A stretch of DNA of 64,000 nucleotides from Clostridium facile. GTDB taxonomy: Bacteria; Bacillota; Clostridia; Oscillospirales; Ruminococcaceae. This document shows, one piece after another, positions 18,332 to 28,000 of this stretch. Each line of letters begins with the position of its first letter. The first letter of the stretch is position 1. The translations under genes and the position numbers were made by a program. Location of the stretch: the NCBI RefSeq assembly GCF_014297275.1, contig NZ_JACOQK010000001.1, positions 372,001 through 436,000 on the forward strand. Direction: 5' to 3'. Under the pieces are notes generated by a model. The model did no database searches. It saw only the letters and a list, made by a program, of their open reading frames with translations, and had not been told where the DNA came from.

Positions 18332-19534
18332 ATGGGAATGAATATCTTAGTAACCGGTGCCAAAGGTATGGTAGGTACCGCCCTGATGGCCAATCTGAAG
18401 AATATTAAAGAAAAGAAAAACCATACTCGTCCAGGAATCCAAATTGATGAGATTTACGAGTACGATATTGATTGTACACCAGAAGATTTGGATGTCTACT
18501 GTCAATCTGCTGATTTTGTATTTAATCTAGCAGGAGTCAACCGCCCAGAAAATCCAGAGGATTTTATGAAAGGAAATTTTGGCTTTGCAAATCTTCTTTT
18601 GGATACTCTAAAAAAATACCAGAACAAAGCTACTATCATGCTTTCTTCCTCCATTCAGGCAACTTTGGCCGGGCGCTTTGGCAATTCTGAGTATGGCCGT
18701 TCCAAGAAAGCTGGGGAGGAACTGTTTTTTGATTACTCCAAAGAAACAGGGGCTAAAGTAGCGGTTTACCGCTTTCCAAACCTCATGGGGCATAGCCGTC
18801 CAAAATACAATTCGGCGGTATCTACTTTCTGTTGGGCAGTAGCCAACGATGAGCCATTTACGGTCAATGATCGAAGCACCGAATTGGAATTGCTGTATAT
18901 TGATGATTTGATAGAGGGAATGTTTGACCTGCTGGAAGAGAAAGAAATTCACTGTGAATTTGATGGTGTGGAAACAGTAGTAAATCCTGAGGGACGCTAC
19001 TGCTGTGTACCGGTAACCCATAAAGTGACGCTCGGTGAAATCGTGGATCTTTTGCAGGAATTTAAACAGCAGCCAGTTACGTTAATGATTCCGAAGATGC
19101 CAGAGGGTTCCTTTGCGAAGAAACTGTACAGTCTGTATCTGACCTATCTTCCTGTGAAGAAGTTTAAATACGCCTTGAAGATGAATGTGGACGATAGAGG
19201 TAGCTTTACAGAACTTATCCACACAGCTGATTGTGGTCAAGTATCTATCAATATTAGTAAACCAGGGATCACCAAGGGGCAGCATTGGCATAATTCCAAA
19301 TGGGAGCTGTTTATCGTTGTGGCTGGACATGGCTTGATCCAGGAACGCAATATCCATACAGGTGAAACAATTGAGTTTGAAGTGAGCGGTGATAAGATTG
19401 AAGCTGTCCATATGATTCCGGGATGGACCCATAATATCATCAACTTGAGTAATACAGAAAACCTTGTAACGGTGATGACGTGCAATGAGATTTTCAACCC
19501 ACAGCGTCCGGATACCTTCTTTGAACCAGTATAA
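18332..19534 (+). CDS. capF: Capsular biosynthesis reductase with C-terminal cupin (CapF/FnlB-like)
   Basis: The protein has about 400 residues. The N-terminal SDR domain (NILVTGAKGMVGTALMANL, YGRSKKAGEEL with Tyr-x-x-x-Lys) is followed by a cupin domain with metal-type histidines in ITKGQHWHNSKWELF and HNIINLSN. CapF reduces the CapE product to UDP-N-acetyl-L-talosamine using NADPH, and the cupin handles C3 epimerisation. ATG 18332 or 18338 fits the family start, while longer upstream starts lie inside capE. It follows capE by one base. Confidence 0.93.
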   Translation: MGMNILVTGAKGMVGTALMANLKNIKEKKNHTRPGIQIDEIYEYDIDCTPEDLDVYCQSADFVFNLAGVNRPENPEDFMKGNFGFANLLLDTLKKYQNKATIMLSSSIQATLAGRFGNSEYGRSKKAGEELFFDYSKETGAKVAVYRFPNLMGHSRPKYNSAVSTFCWAVANDEPFTVNDRSTELELLYIDDLIEGMFDLLEEKEIHCEFDGVETVVNPEGRYCCVPVTHKVTLGEIVDLLQEFKQQPVTLMIPKMPEGSFAKKLYSLYLTYLPVKKFKYALKMNVDDRGSFTELIHTADCGQVSINISKPGITKGQHWHNSKWELFIVVAGHGLIQERNIHTGETIEFEVSGDKIEAVHMIPGWTHNIINLSNTENLVTVMTCNEIFNPQRPDTFFEPV

Positions 19535-19554
19535 GAGAACGGAGCGTAAAAAAC

Positions 19555-20742
19555 ATGAGTGAAATAAGGATAGATTATTCTGATATCCATTTTAAAGACA
19601 ACGGGAAGTTAAAACTTCTCATTATCGTTGGAACCCGTCCGGAAATTATCCGCCTGGCGGCAGTTATCAACAAATGCCGGAACTATTTTGATTGTATCCT
19701 TGCCCATACCGGACAGAATTATGACTACAATCTGAATGGTGTATTTTTTCGAGACCTTAAATTGAATGATCCAGAAGTTTATATGGATGCTGTTGGGGAT
19801 GATTTAGGATCAACTGTTGGCAATATTATAAATTGCTCTTATAAATTAATGAATCAAATAAAACCAGATGCGTTACTTATTTTAGGGGATACCAATTCCT
19901 GTCTTTCCGCAATTGCAGCAAAACGACTTCATATTCCGATTTTTCATATGGAGGCAGGAAATAGATGTAAAGATGAGTGCCTGCCAGAAGAAACAAATAG
20001 GCGGATAGTAGATATCATTTCTGATGTTAACCTAGCCTATTCTGAGCATGCTCGGCGTTATTTGGCTGAATGTGGGCTGCCTAAGGAACGCACTTATGTG
20101 ACAGGTTCTCCTATGGCAGAGGTATTACACCAGAATTTGGAGGAAATTGAGAAATCCGATATCCTAACGAGACTTGGATTGAATCAAAAGCAATATATCC
20201 TGCTTTCAGCACACAGGGAAGAGAATATTGATACAGAAAAGAATTTTATCAGCCTTTTTACCGCGATCAATCGACTAGCAGAAAAGTATAATATGCCAAT
20301 TCTGTATTCTTGCCATCCTCGCTCCAAAAAACGTTTGGAACAGTCTGGTTTTCTATTGGATCCTCGTGTGATACAACATGAACCCTTGGGGTTCCATGAC
20401 TATAATAATCTTCAGATGAATGCCTATGCTGTTGTTTCGGATTCTGGCACCCTACCAGAAGAATCCAGTTTTTTTACTTCGATTGGCAAGCCATATCCAG
20501 CTGTATGTATCAGAACATCTACTGAACGTCCCGAAGCACTTGACAAGGCATGTTTTATCCTTGCTGGAATTGATGAAAAGGGACTGATACAAGCCGTTGA
20601 AACAGCGGTGGATATGGTAAAGAATGGGGACAACGGTGTTCCTGTACCAGACTACACTGATGAATTGGTATCCACAAAGGTTGTGAAAATCATCCAATCT
20701 TATACTCGCGTAGTGGATAAAATGGTATGGAGAAAATTTTAA
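19555..20742 (+). CDS. capG: UDP-N-acetyl 2-epimerase (CapG/FnlC/WecB-like)
   Basis: This 395-residue GT-B fold epimerase converts UDP-L-TalNAc to UDP-L-FucNAc, completing the pathway begun by CapE and CapF. Motifs are VGTRPEIIRLAAVI, HTGQNYDYNLNGVFF, ILGDTNSCLSA, FHMEAGNRCKDECLPEETNR (the active-site Glu and Asp region) and SAHREENID. Genes further downstream are unrelated in strand or role, so this is the 3' end of the capsule operon in the window. Confidence 0.93.
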   Translation: MSEIRIDYSDIHFKDNGKLKLLIIVGTRPEIIRLAAVINKCRNYFDCILAHTGQNYDYNLNGVFFRDLKLNDPEVYMDAVGDDLGSTVGNIINCSYKLMNQIKPDALLILGDTNSCLSAIAAKRLHIPIFHMEAGNRCKDECLPEETNRRIVDIISDVNLAYSEHARRYLAECGLPKERTYVTGSPMAEVLHQNLEEIEKSDILTRLGLNQKQYILLSAHREENIDTEKNFISLFTAINRLAEKYNMPILYSCHPRSKKRLEQSGFLLDPRVIQHEPLGFHDYNNLQMNAYAVVSDSGTLPEESSFFTSIGKPYPAVCIRTSTERPEALDKACFILAGIDEKGLIQAVETAVDMVKNGDNGVPVPDYTDELVSTKVVKIIQSYTRVVDKMVWRKF

Positions 20743-21007
20743 AATAGATGTTTATGTTAAATTGAACAATATACTTGGTTTTGTCCTCAGTTCTATAAGA
20801 GGAATCTGTGTAATTTAACGGAAAATTTTTAATTCTAGTTATATATAGCCTACTGAGTCCCCGTTTGGCTATGATCTTTTAGAATAGCATACACTCTATT
20901 GAAAAAATGCAAACGAAATCTTTCTTTATTACGATTTAAATATTTTATTATATTTTTAATTGTCTATTATCAGATCGCTATATGGAACCATGGCTTTCGT
21001 TTTTTGA
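20743..21007. other. Intergenic region after capG
   Basis: AT-rich sequence with no coding region I can support. An open frame on the plus strand at 20899-21123 lacks a ribosome site and overlaps the better-supported small gene on the other strand. No clear T-tailed terminator is visible directly after capG. Confidence 0.4.
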
Positions 21008-21163
21008 TTAGGGATCTTCTTTCTTCTGTTTTTGGAGATAGTTCAATTCGTTTAGATTCTGTCTTTCCCTATCGTATAAGGAACCTACACGGATACAGCA
21101 CCATAAACAAAATAGCACGATAAAACTAATCGAAACGCCAGTTATTAGTAAAATGATTTTCAT
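21008..21163 (-). CDS. Small single-pass membrane protein, 51 residues
   Basis: The frame reads from ATG 21163 with AAAGGGG six bases upstream, which is why the longer start at 21196 was not used. Residues ~3-24 form one hydrophobic helix (LLITGVSISFIVLFCLWCC). A charged C-terminal tail follows, SLYDRERQNLNELNYLQKQK, likely helical and cytoplasmic. No known family is recognised, although short Cys-rich membrane proteins with a DRE tail recur in Clostridia. It lies alone, convergent with capG and divergent from the LCP gene. Confidence 0.55.
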   Translation of the reverse strand: MKIILLITGVSISFIVLFCLWCCIRVGSLYDRERQNLNELNYLQKQKKEDP

Positions 21164-21529
21164 ATGGAACCCCTTTCTGAAAACAGGCACTATCAATTTA
21201 TATGAACAGTCAAATTTTATACTGAGAATCTAGTTTTCAAAGATAAAAAATAGATTTTATTCTTGATTAACATGTATCATAATATATTTTTGTTATGATC
21301 ATTCAGAATAGTATAACGCTGCTTTTTTAAATGGTATATGATCCATGAAATATTAATAGTATTTTCAAATCAGAGTATTTTATACAGCTTTATAGCTGTT
21401 AGGTAGCAAATTATTGATTAAGTTTAGAAAGAGATAAAGCAATTTCATTATAAGTATTTTAACTTAGTATAGAAATCTGCATAAAAATATATTTTGCAAT
21501 CCATAAGCAAAGAGAATAGGAGCTGAAAA
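21164..21529. other. Divergent intergenic region upstream of the VanZ-LCP operon
   Basis: Very AT-rich, about 365 bases. Several TATAAT-like boxes are visible, but none pairs with a convincing -35 element at 17 bases. It presumably carries the promoters for the minus-strand small protein and for the VanZ-LCP gene; GAATAGGAG supplies the ribosome site for the latter. Confidence 0.4.
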
Positions 21530-23125
21530 ATGGGAACAATCAGTAAATTAATCCAAGGGGTCGAATGGATCTCAAATGGACTGTTAAATGTACCAATGGT
21601 ATTTATTTATATATTAATAGGAGTTTTCCTCTGTTTAGTTGGAGTATATTTGTTCGCCAGTCTGAGAAAAACATTCGATATTCGGGAAATATGTAAAAAA
21701 TACAGCCTTTGGGGAATGCTGGCTGTATTTGCTATTTGGGTGATAGGGGTAAAAATATTATTCCATTCTCCTGTAGGCAGCTCAGGATTTCAGGTGGTAC
21801 CAACAACTTTTCATATGGAATGGATTTTAAAAGCGATATGTAATGTTATACTGTTTATTCCAATTGGATTTTTTCTGTTCCTCCAACGGAAAAACAAAAA
21901 AACAATCTATTGGGATTGGCTCATAGCTGTTGGATTCAGCTTGGTTGTAGAATTGGCACAATGGATCTTCCAAAAAGGCGTTTTTGATTTTGTTGATATC
22001 TTATGTAACTTGATTGGAGCGGTTTTAGGATCTTGTATTTTATTATTATTCCAATTTTCCTTTACAAAAAAATCAGCCCTTCGTATTTTACTGCGTGTTG
22101 TCATTATCTTAATTTGTTTGGGGATTTTATTATCCATGACAGCGTTTGGAACTTACCATATTTTAAAAGTAAATGGTGCGAATTCTTTTGCGGCAGCAGT
22201 GCAGGGCCAAGTTCCAGAAACACAGGAAGAACAACCTGCGGAGCTACAGGAAGGGGATATTTATTATAACGGAAAAGTATACCGTTATAATCAAGATACT
22301 ATTAATATCCTGTGTATGGGGATCGATAAAAAAACAGAAAATATTGAAACAGTAGAAGGAGTATCTGGACAAGGTGGACAAGCGGATGCGATCTTCTTGA
22401 TTTCTTTAAACCCGACAACCAATGATATGAATATCATTTCAATTTCTAGGGATACGATGGTTCCAATCAAAAACTATGATTATTCTGGGAACTTTACTGG
22501 AGAATCAGTTAACCATTTAGGATTAGCCTATTCCTTTGGGGATGGGGCGCATACCAGTTGTGAGATGATGAAAGAGGCGGTATCCGGATTATTTTACCAA
22601 ATGCCGATTCATGGTTATTGTGCCGTGAACCTGGAAGCAATTGAGAAACTCAATGATGCGGTAGGAGGAGTTACGGTTACCGTTCCAGAAGGATTTTCTA
22701 AATTGGTTCCATCTTTACAAGATGGGAAAACAGTAACGTTACAGGGAGAACAAGCAAGTAAATTCCTACAACAACGGGATACTGGTTTGGAAAGCAATGA
22801 CGACAGGATGAGCCGGCAAAAACAGTATGCGGTAAACTTCCTAAAGGCAGCAGAACAAAAAATGAAAGAAAACCCAAGTCTACCATTACAGATGTATCAA
22901 GAATTGTCACAGCAGATGGTTACTAATATCGGGATAGACCAGGCAATATATTTAGCTTCCTTGGTATTGAATTCTGGATTTACAGCGGATGATATGGTAA
23001 AACTTCCAGGGGAAACCACCAGTGGAGAATATTATGCGGAGTATCATGTCAATGAAGATGAACTTTATCAGATGATCATCGACAACTATTATGATGAAGT
23101 GAAAGTAGGGGATGGGACAGAGTGA
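21530..23125 (+). CDS. VanZ-like domain fused to LytR-CpsA-Psr (LCP) domain
   Basis: The protein has 531 residues. The N-terminal half (~1-210) has five hydrophobic helices and a VanZ-like core, NVILFIPIGFFLFLQ and ELAQWIFQKGVFDFVDIL..NLIGAVLG. After a further membrane helix (~190-210) and a linker comes an extracellular LCP domain: INILCMGIDKK, ADAIFLISLNP, ISISRDTMVPI (catalytic Arg) and QQRDTGLESNDDRMSRQKQ. LCP enzymes move undecaprenyl-linked glycans onto peptidoglycan. Its place just after the capsule locus suggests it attaches that polysaccharide. The VanZ fusion is unusual. It overlaps the sortase start by four bases. Confidence 0.88.
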   Translation: MGTISKLIQGVEWISNGLLNVPMVFIYILIGVFLCLVGVYLFASLRKTFDIREICKKYSLWGMLAVFAIWVIGVKILFHSPVGSSGFQVVPTTFHMEWILKAICNVILFIPIGFFLFLQRKNKKTIYWDWLIAVGFSLVVELAQWIFQKGVFDFVDILCNLIGAVLGSCILLLFQFSFTKKSALRILLRVVIILICLGILLSMTAFGTYHILKVNGANSFAAAVQGQVPETQEEQPAELQEGDIYYNGKVYRYNQDTINILCMGIDKKTENIETVEGVSGQGGQADAIFLISLNPTTNDMNIISISRDTMVPIKNYDYSGNFTGESVNHLGLAYSFGDGAHTSCEMMKEAVSGLFYQMPIHGYCAVNLEAIEKLNDAVGGVTVTVPEGFSKLVPSLQDGKTVTLQGEQASKFLQQRDTGLESNDDRMSRQKQYAVNFLKAAEQKMKENPSLPLQMYQELSQQMVTNIGIDQAIYLASLVLNSGFTADDMVKLPGETTSGEYYAEYHVNEDELYQMIIDNYYDEVKVGDGTE

Positions 23126-23880
23126 AAACAAAAAAGATATGGCTACTCCTATCCATTCTATGTGTATTATTGGCGGTAGTTTTGACAGCAGTGTTTGTGG
23201 GGATGAGCTTGCAAAAGAAAACCGCACAGCAATTCTATGAGGATGAAAGACAAAAGGCAACAGTTTCCCAAACTTCAGAACCAGAAGAGCAGGAAGTGAA
23301 ACAAGCGCCTCCAGTGGATATTAAAAAATTACAGGAAACAATGCCGGATGCTTATGCGTGGATTAATATTCCGGGTACAGTGATTGATTACCCTATTGTG
23401 CAACATCCGACCGATAATTCCTACTATATGTACCGTACCTCTGACGGGAAAGAAAATGTAGCAGGTTCTATTTTTACAGAGAACTATAATACAAAGGATT
23501 TTCAAGATCCAAACACCCTGATTTATGGGCATAACATGAAAGATGGTTCCATGTTTGCAGCACTTCACAAATATGAAGATAAAGGGTTTTTTGATCAGAA
23601 TAAAACTGTCTATATTTATACCGAAGATGATATCTTAGAATACCAGATTTTTGCGGCTTATTTGTATGATAACCGACACTTAATGCAAAGCTTTAATTTT
23701 AATGACCCAGAAGTATTCTCTAGGTATCTAGAAGGAATTTTGGATACTCGAGACATGAGTAGTAATATTGATAGAAATATTAATTTGACAAAGGAAAGCC
23801 ATATTATCACATTATCCACTTGTGACCGCCATGGAGATAATTATCGGTATCTGGTACAAGCAGTAATGGTGGAACAATAA
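23122..23880 (+). CDS. Class B sortase
   Basis: The protein has 252 residues from GTG 23122, overlapping the LCP stop. It has an N-terminal membrane anchor (residues ~5-28), then AWINIPGTVIDYPIVQH, the catalytic His in LIYGHNMKDGSMFAALHKY, and the catalytic Cys in ITLSTCDRH with the conserved Arg in NYRYLVQA. Sortases cleave a C-terminal sorting signal and join the protein to the wall. The next gene encodes a likely substrate (SPQTGD signal), and the two large enzymes at 25010 and 32172 have AKTGD-type signals. Confidence 0.92.
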   Translation: MKTKKIWLLLSILCVLLAVVLTAVFVGMSLQKKTAQQFYEDERQKATVSQTSEPEEQEVKQAPPVDIKKLQETMPDAYAWINIPGTVIDYPIVQHPTDNSYYMYRTSDGKENVAGSIFTENYNTKDFQDPNTLIYGHNMKDGSMFAALHKYEDKGFFDQNKTVYIYTEDDILEYQIFAAYLYDNRHLMQSFNFNDPEVFSRYLEGILDTRDMSSNIDRNINLTKESHIITLSTCDRHGDNYRYLVQAVMVEQ

Positions 23881-23948
23881 CATAGGTAGAAGTATGGAAT
23901 TGTAGGCATATATAATTATAAAATTTTTGAGAAAGGAGGATGGTAGAG

Positions 23949-24632
23949 ATGAAAAAACTTAAAAAAATGTTAGCAGGGCTTTTAACAGTAGCGATGGTAA
24001 CGATGATAGGTGCAACATCTGTAGGAGCTGTAGAGTATAACAGTATTTCCAATGGTACTGGCGGTATTGTAAGCGCTGATGTGCAAGGCGGAACAGTAAC
24101 GTTAAATGACACCTTTGAAACAGCAGAACTACAAAAGGAAGTAGACCAATTAAATACCCAATTGAAAGAAAGCTTAAGTGAAGCATTGGGAATAGATAAA
24201 TTGGATTTATTCTCAGTAGAGGGAGCTTATGAAGGTACAGCCGATATCAATGAGTATCATTTTTTAACGAAAATTTATAACATGGATTTGGACGTATCTC
24301 CAGCACCAACAAAAAGCAATCCAGTAAATGTGGATTTTATTTGTAATACCACAACATCCAATATCGATGTATTTGTACTGCACAAATGTGCAGAAGATGG
24401 CTGGGAACTGTTAAATACAACCCAGAGTGAAAACAAAGTAACAGCAGCGTTTCACTCCGCGTCTCCGGTAGCATTAGTATATGTAAACAAAGGGACAGAT
24501 GGACCTGGAAGCACTGGAACATCTCCTCAAACAGGAGACAATCAAATGGGGATGCTATTGCTGGTAGTAGCTGCAGGGTTAGCGACTAGTGGAGTAGTAT
24601 TTTATAAAAAATATAAAAACATAAACGGTTAA
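23949..24632 (+). CDS. Secreted surface protein with TG-type sorting signal
   Basis: The protein has 227 residues from ATG 23949, preferred over ATG 23940, which sits inside the AAAGGAGG site. It has a signal peptide (KKMLAGLLTVAMVTMIGATSVGAV), a central region with helix-forming QKEVDQLNTQLKESLSEALG and a beta-rich segment around DAVFVLHKCAEDGWELL-like sequence, then TSPQTGDNQ, a hydrophobic helix and a YKKYKN tail. This is the layout of a sortase substrate. No family beyond that is recognised. It follows the sortase by 68 bases in the same operon. Confidence 0.8.
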   Translation: MKKLKKMLAGLLTVAMVTMIGATSVGAVEYNSISNGTGGIVSADVQGGTVTLNDTFETAELQKEVDQLNTQLKESLSEALGIDKLDLFSVEGAYEGTADINEYHFLTKIYNMDLDVSPAPTKSNPVNVDFICNTTTSNIDVFVLHKCAEDGWELLNTTQSENKVTAAFHSASPVALVYVNKGTDGPGSTGTSPQTGDNQMGMLLLVVAAGLATSGVVFYKKYKNING

Positions 24633-24720
24633 CGCTCATAAAACATCCAATAAAGGATGCATACAACGAGGGTTAAACGAAAACAGGAACATATCTGCTT
24701 ACGACATACCTTCTATAGAT

Positions 24721-24758
24721 AGAGGATAGGATAGATAATCTATTCTGTCCTCTTTTTG
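24721..24758 (+). terminator. Rho-independent terminator after the sortase operon
   Basis: A 15-base stem (AGAGGATAGGATAGA against its G-U-containing complement ending GTCCTCT) is followed by TTTTTGTTTT. It ends the LCP-sortase-surface protein transcript before the GH78 promoter. Confidence 0.85.
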
Positions 24759-24906
24759 TTTTGGTCAGTTCTACTGGAGATAAAAACAAAGTCTCTATGG
24801 AAGCAGTGTTCTATTGATATTAATCTCATTTTTAGAAAATTTACGGAAATCTATCTAATGTTAAATATGCATAATAAAACTAGATAAGTTTTGTGAATTT
24901 ATTCTA

Positions 24907-24935
24907 TTGTGATGAAATCTATATCAGAGTATAAT
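24907..24935 (+). promoter_or_regulatory. Sigma-A promoter for GH78 gene
   Basis: TTGTGA at 24907-24912 and TATAAT at 24930-24935 are separated by 17 bases, about 75 bases ahead of the ATG at 25010. A strong AGGAGGA precedes the start. Confidence 0.7.
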
Positions 24936-25009
24936 AAGCTTGTATTTTATTTGGAAGCTATGGTTATTCCAATGAAAACACAGTTTTAAAATCTAGGAGG
25001 AAAAAGAAT

Positions 25010-28000
25010 ATGAAGATGAAACGGCTTTTAAGCGTTGTGCTTTCTGCAACGATGGCAGTATCTGTTGTTGGTACAGTACTTCCAGCGTTTGCCTTAGAGG
25101 GCGATGGTTTGGAAGTCTCCGCTTTCCAAACAAGTTCTAATAGTGATATTGGAATTGACGCAGATAATGTGCGTTTCGCATGGAATATTAATGCGCAAGA
25201 ACGTGGAGTATTACAAACACATTATTCTGTTATTGTAAAAGATACACAAGGTAATCCAGTTTGGGAGAGTGGATGGGTAGAATCGGATGACCAATCCGGT
25301 ATTACTCCAAAAAATTTAAAACCAGAAACGGTTTATACCTGGCAGGTTAATATTCGTGACCAGCATGGACATGAATCTGGATTTAGTGAACCAGAAACAT
25401 TTGAAACAGCACCAGAACAACTAAATGGAAATTGGATTGGGTCTGGTTATGGAGTAGTTCGTAAGACTTTCCAGCTTGATCAGCCATTGGATCAAGTCGA
25501 CCGTGCTAGAGCTTATATGACATCTACCTCTATGATTGAAACCAGAATGAATGGACAAAAAGTAGGGGAATGGGTTCTTGGACCAAAAAAACCAGTTCCT
25601 GATGTTCGGGTATATTATAATACTTATGATATTAAACCTTATCTATTAGATGGGGAAAACACAGCAGGGATTATGCTGGGTAATGTTACTCCAATGGGTG
25701 GAAAAACTTTAGGAACAATTAAAATCTATTATAAAGATGGCAGTGTTCAGGAGATTAATACTGGAACAGATTGGAGAGGAAGCACCAGTTCTCCGGTAAC
25801 CAGAGCTACTTTTGAAACAGGGGAAGACCAAAATCCTAATCTGATGGTTGGATGGGATACCAACGATTATGTAGAGGATAATACTTGGTCCAACGCCAGA
25901 ATTTGTGGGTCCACTTCCATGTACTGCGAAGATGGCAAGTTGGTAGTTCCAGCAAATGCAGGCACTTACTACACCAATCAGTCTTTCTCCGGCAATTATA
26001 CTATTGAAACAAAAGTTTCTGTTCAACAAAACGCCTTTGGCTTGGTTTTTGGTTCCGGTAATCCAAATGGCGCTTTGTGGCAATTTAATGTAATTGAAGG
26101 GAATCTGTTTAAAGTACATAATCCGGGTAACTGGTCTACCAACCAGTCCTACGTCAATGACCAAATCCAGTATAATCAAGATTTGATCATGAAAGTTAAA
26201 ATAACCGGAAATACCGTGGAATCCTACTTAGGGGATACTTTGATTGATACCCGCACTTTTGAAGATGGGCAAACCGCTGGCAAAATTGGATTCCGTTCCA
26301 CAGTGGATGAAGCCTTTACTATGGATTATTTAAAGGTAACCGATGAATCTGGAAACATTTTGTTTGAAGATCATTTTGATAAGATTGACTCAAATAAATG
26401 GAATGTTCCAGCTGACCCAATTGTAGAACCTGCAGTTTCCGCAACAAAAGTAATCAAAGAAGTAGAACCAGTTAGTATTCAAAAAGTTACGAAATACGAT
26501 AAATCGAAACCTTATGCGGCGGATGGTCAGCTATATTTACCTAGAACAAGTGGAGAAGAGACTTATTATACCAATCAAAGCTTCTCTGGAGATTATACTA
26601 TTGAAACAGAAGTAACGGTGAAAAATACTGCTTTTGGGCTTCTGTTTGGTTCTGGAAATCCAAATGGAGGATTGTGGCAGTTCAATGTTGCGGAGGGAAA
26701 TGTGGTAAAAACACATCAACCAGGAGATTGGTCACAGCGTGATTCCTATCCAAACGCTAAAGTCCAATATGATACCCCATTAAAGATGAAAATTGAGGTA
26801 AAAGGCAATGAAGTAAAAACTTATTTGGAAGATGAATTGATTTGTACCAATACCTTTGCGGATGGGCAGACCTCGGGGCGGTTAGGGCTTCGTGCTGGTG
26901 TTCAAGAAGAATTCTCCGTAAATTACATCCGTGTAAGCCAAAACGGTGAAGTGATTTGGTCAGATGAATTTGACAGTGTGGATACAACAAAATGGAATTT
27001 CCCAGAACCAGGAGAAGCGACAGAATGCTATGTTGTTGACTTCGGCAAAAATATGTCCGGATATGCGCGGTTGAATGTAAAAGGGCAAAAAGACGACGTA
27101 GTCACCCTGCGCTATGCGGAATTACAAAACGATGATGGAAGCATTTACGCAAATACTACCTACCATTTCCCTTATAATAACTATACCTTGACTGGTGGAA
27201 ACGATACATTTGAACCAAAATTCTTCTCCACTGGGTTCCGTTATGTTGAAGTGGAGAATTTTCCAGGGGAACTGACAGCAGAAAATATTACAGCTTGTTT
27301 TGTCAGTGATGATATTGAGGAAACAGGTAGCTTTACTTCTTCCAATGATAGATTAAATAAAATATATGACATGTACCATCAATCCCAGTTATCCAATCTG
27401 GTAGGAAACTATACCGACTGCCCGCAACGTGAAAAAGATGGCTGGACAGGGGACGCTTCTGTGATTAAGGAAGCAGCTTCTATGATGCTGGCGGATTACA
27501 ACTCCGCGGAAGCATATATGAAAACCATGTATGATAATATTTATCCAGATGGCCAGCCTTTAGTTCGTGTACCAAAACCAGCATCTATGCCTCAAGGTAC
27601 TGATGAATACGGATATATTGATCCAACCTGGACATCCGCTTATTTTGTATTCCCATACCAGACCTATATGCAAACCGGAGATTCCTATTATATCGAAATG
27701 GCTTATCCAAGTATGATGGAAGTATTCCAATTCTATCAAAATTTGGACACTGACCACGATTATATTATTACAAACAATACTTTTGGCGACTGGCTGGGCT
27801 ATGATAACCAAAATGGTAAAGTGGACCGTAATTGGCTTTCCGCTTCCTATGTATACTATTCCGGTGTATTACTGTCCGAAATGGCTGAAATCATTGGAGA
27901 AGACCATACAGAACTGGATGCTTATTTGGAAAATATGAACCAGGCAATCCAAGCTAAATTTAACCAGGGAACTTATTATAGTAGTGATACTCAGACAGCG

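Noticed and set aside
20899..21123. Plus-strand frame of 74 codons after capG
   Set aside because: No ribosome site; it overlaps the minus-strand small gene that has one.
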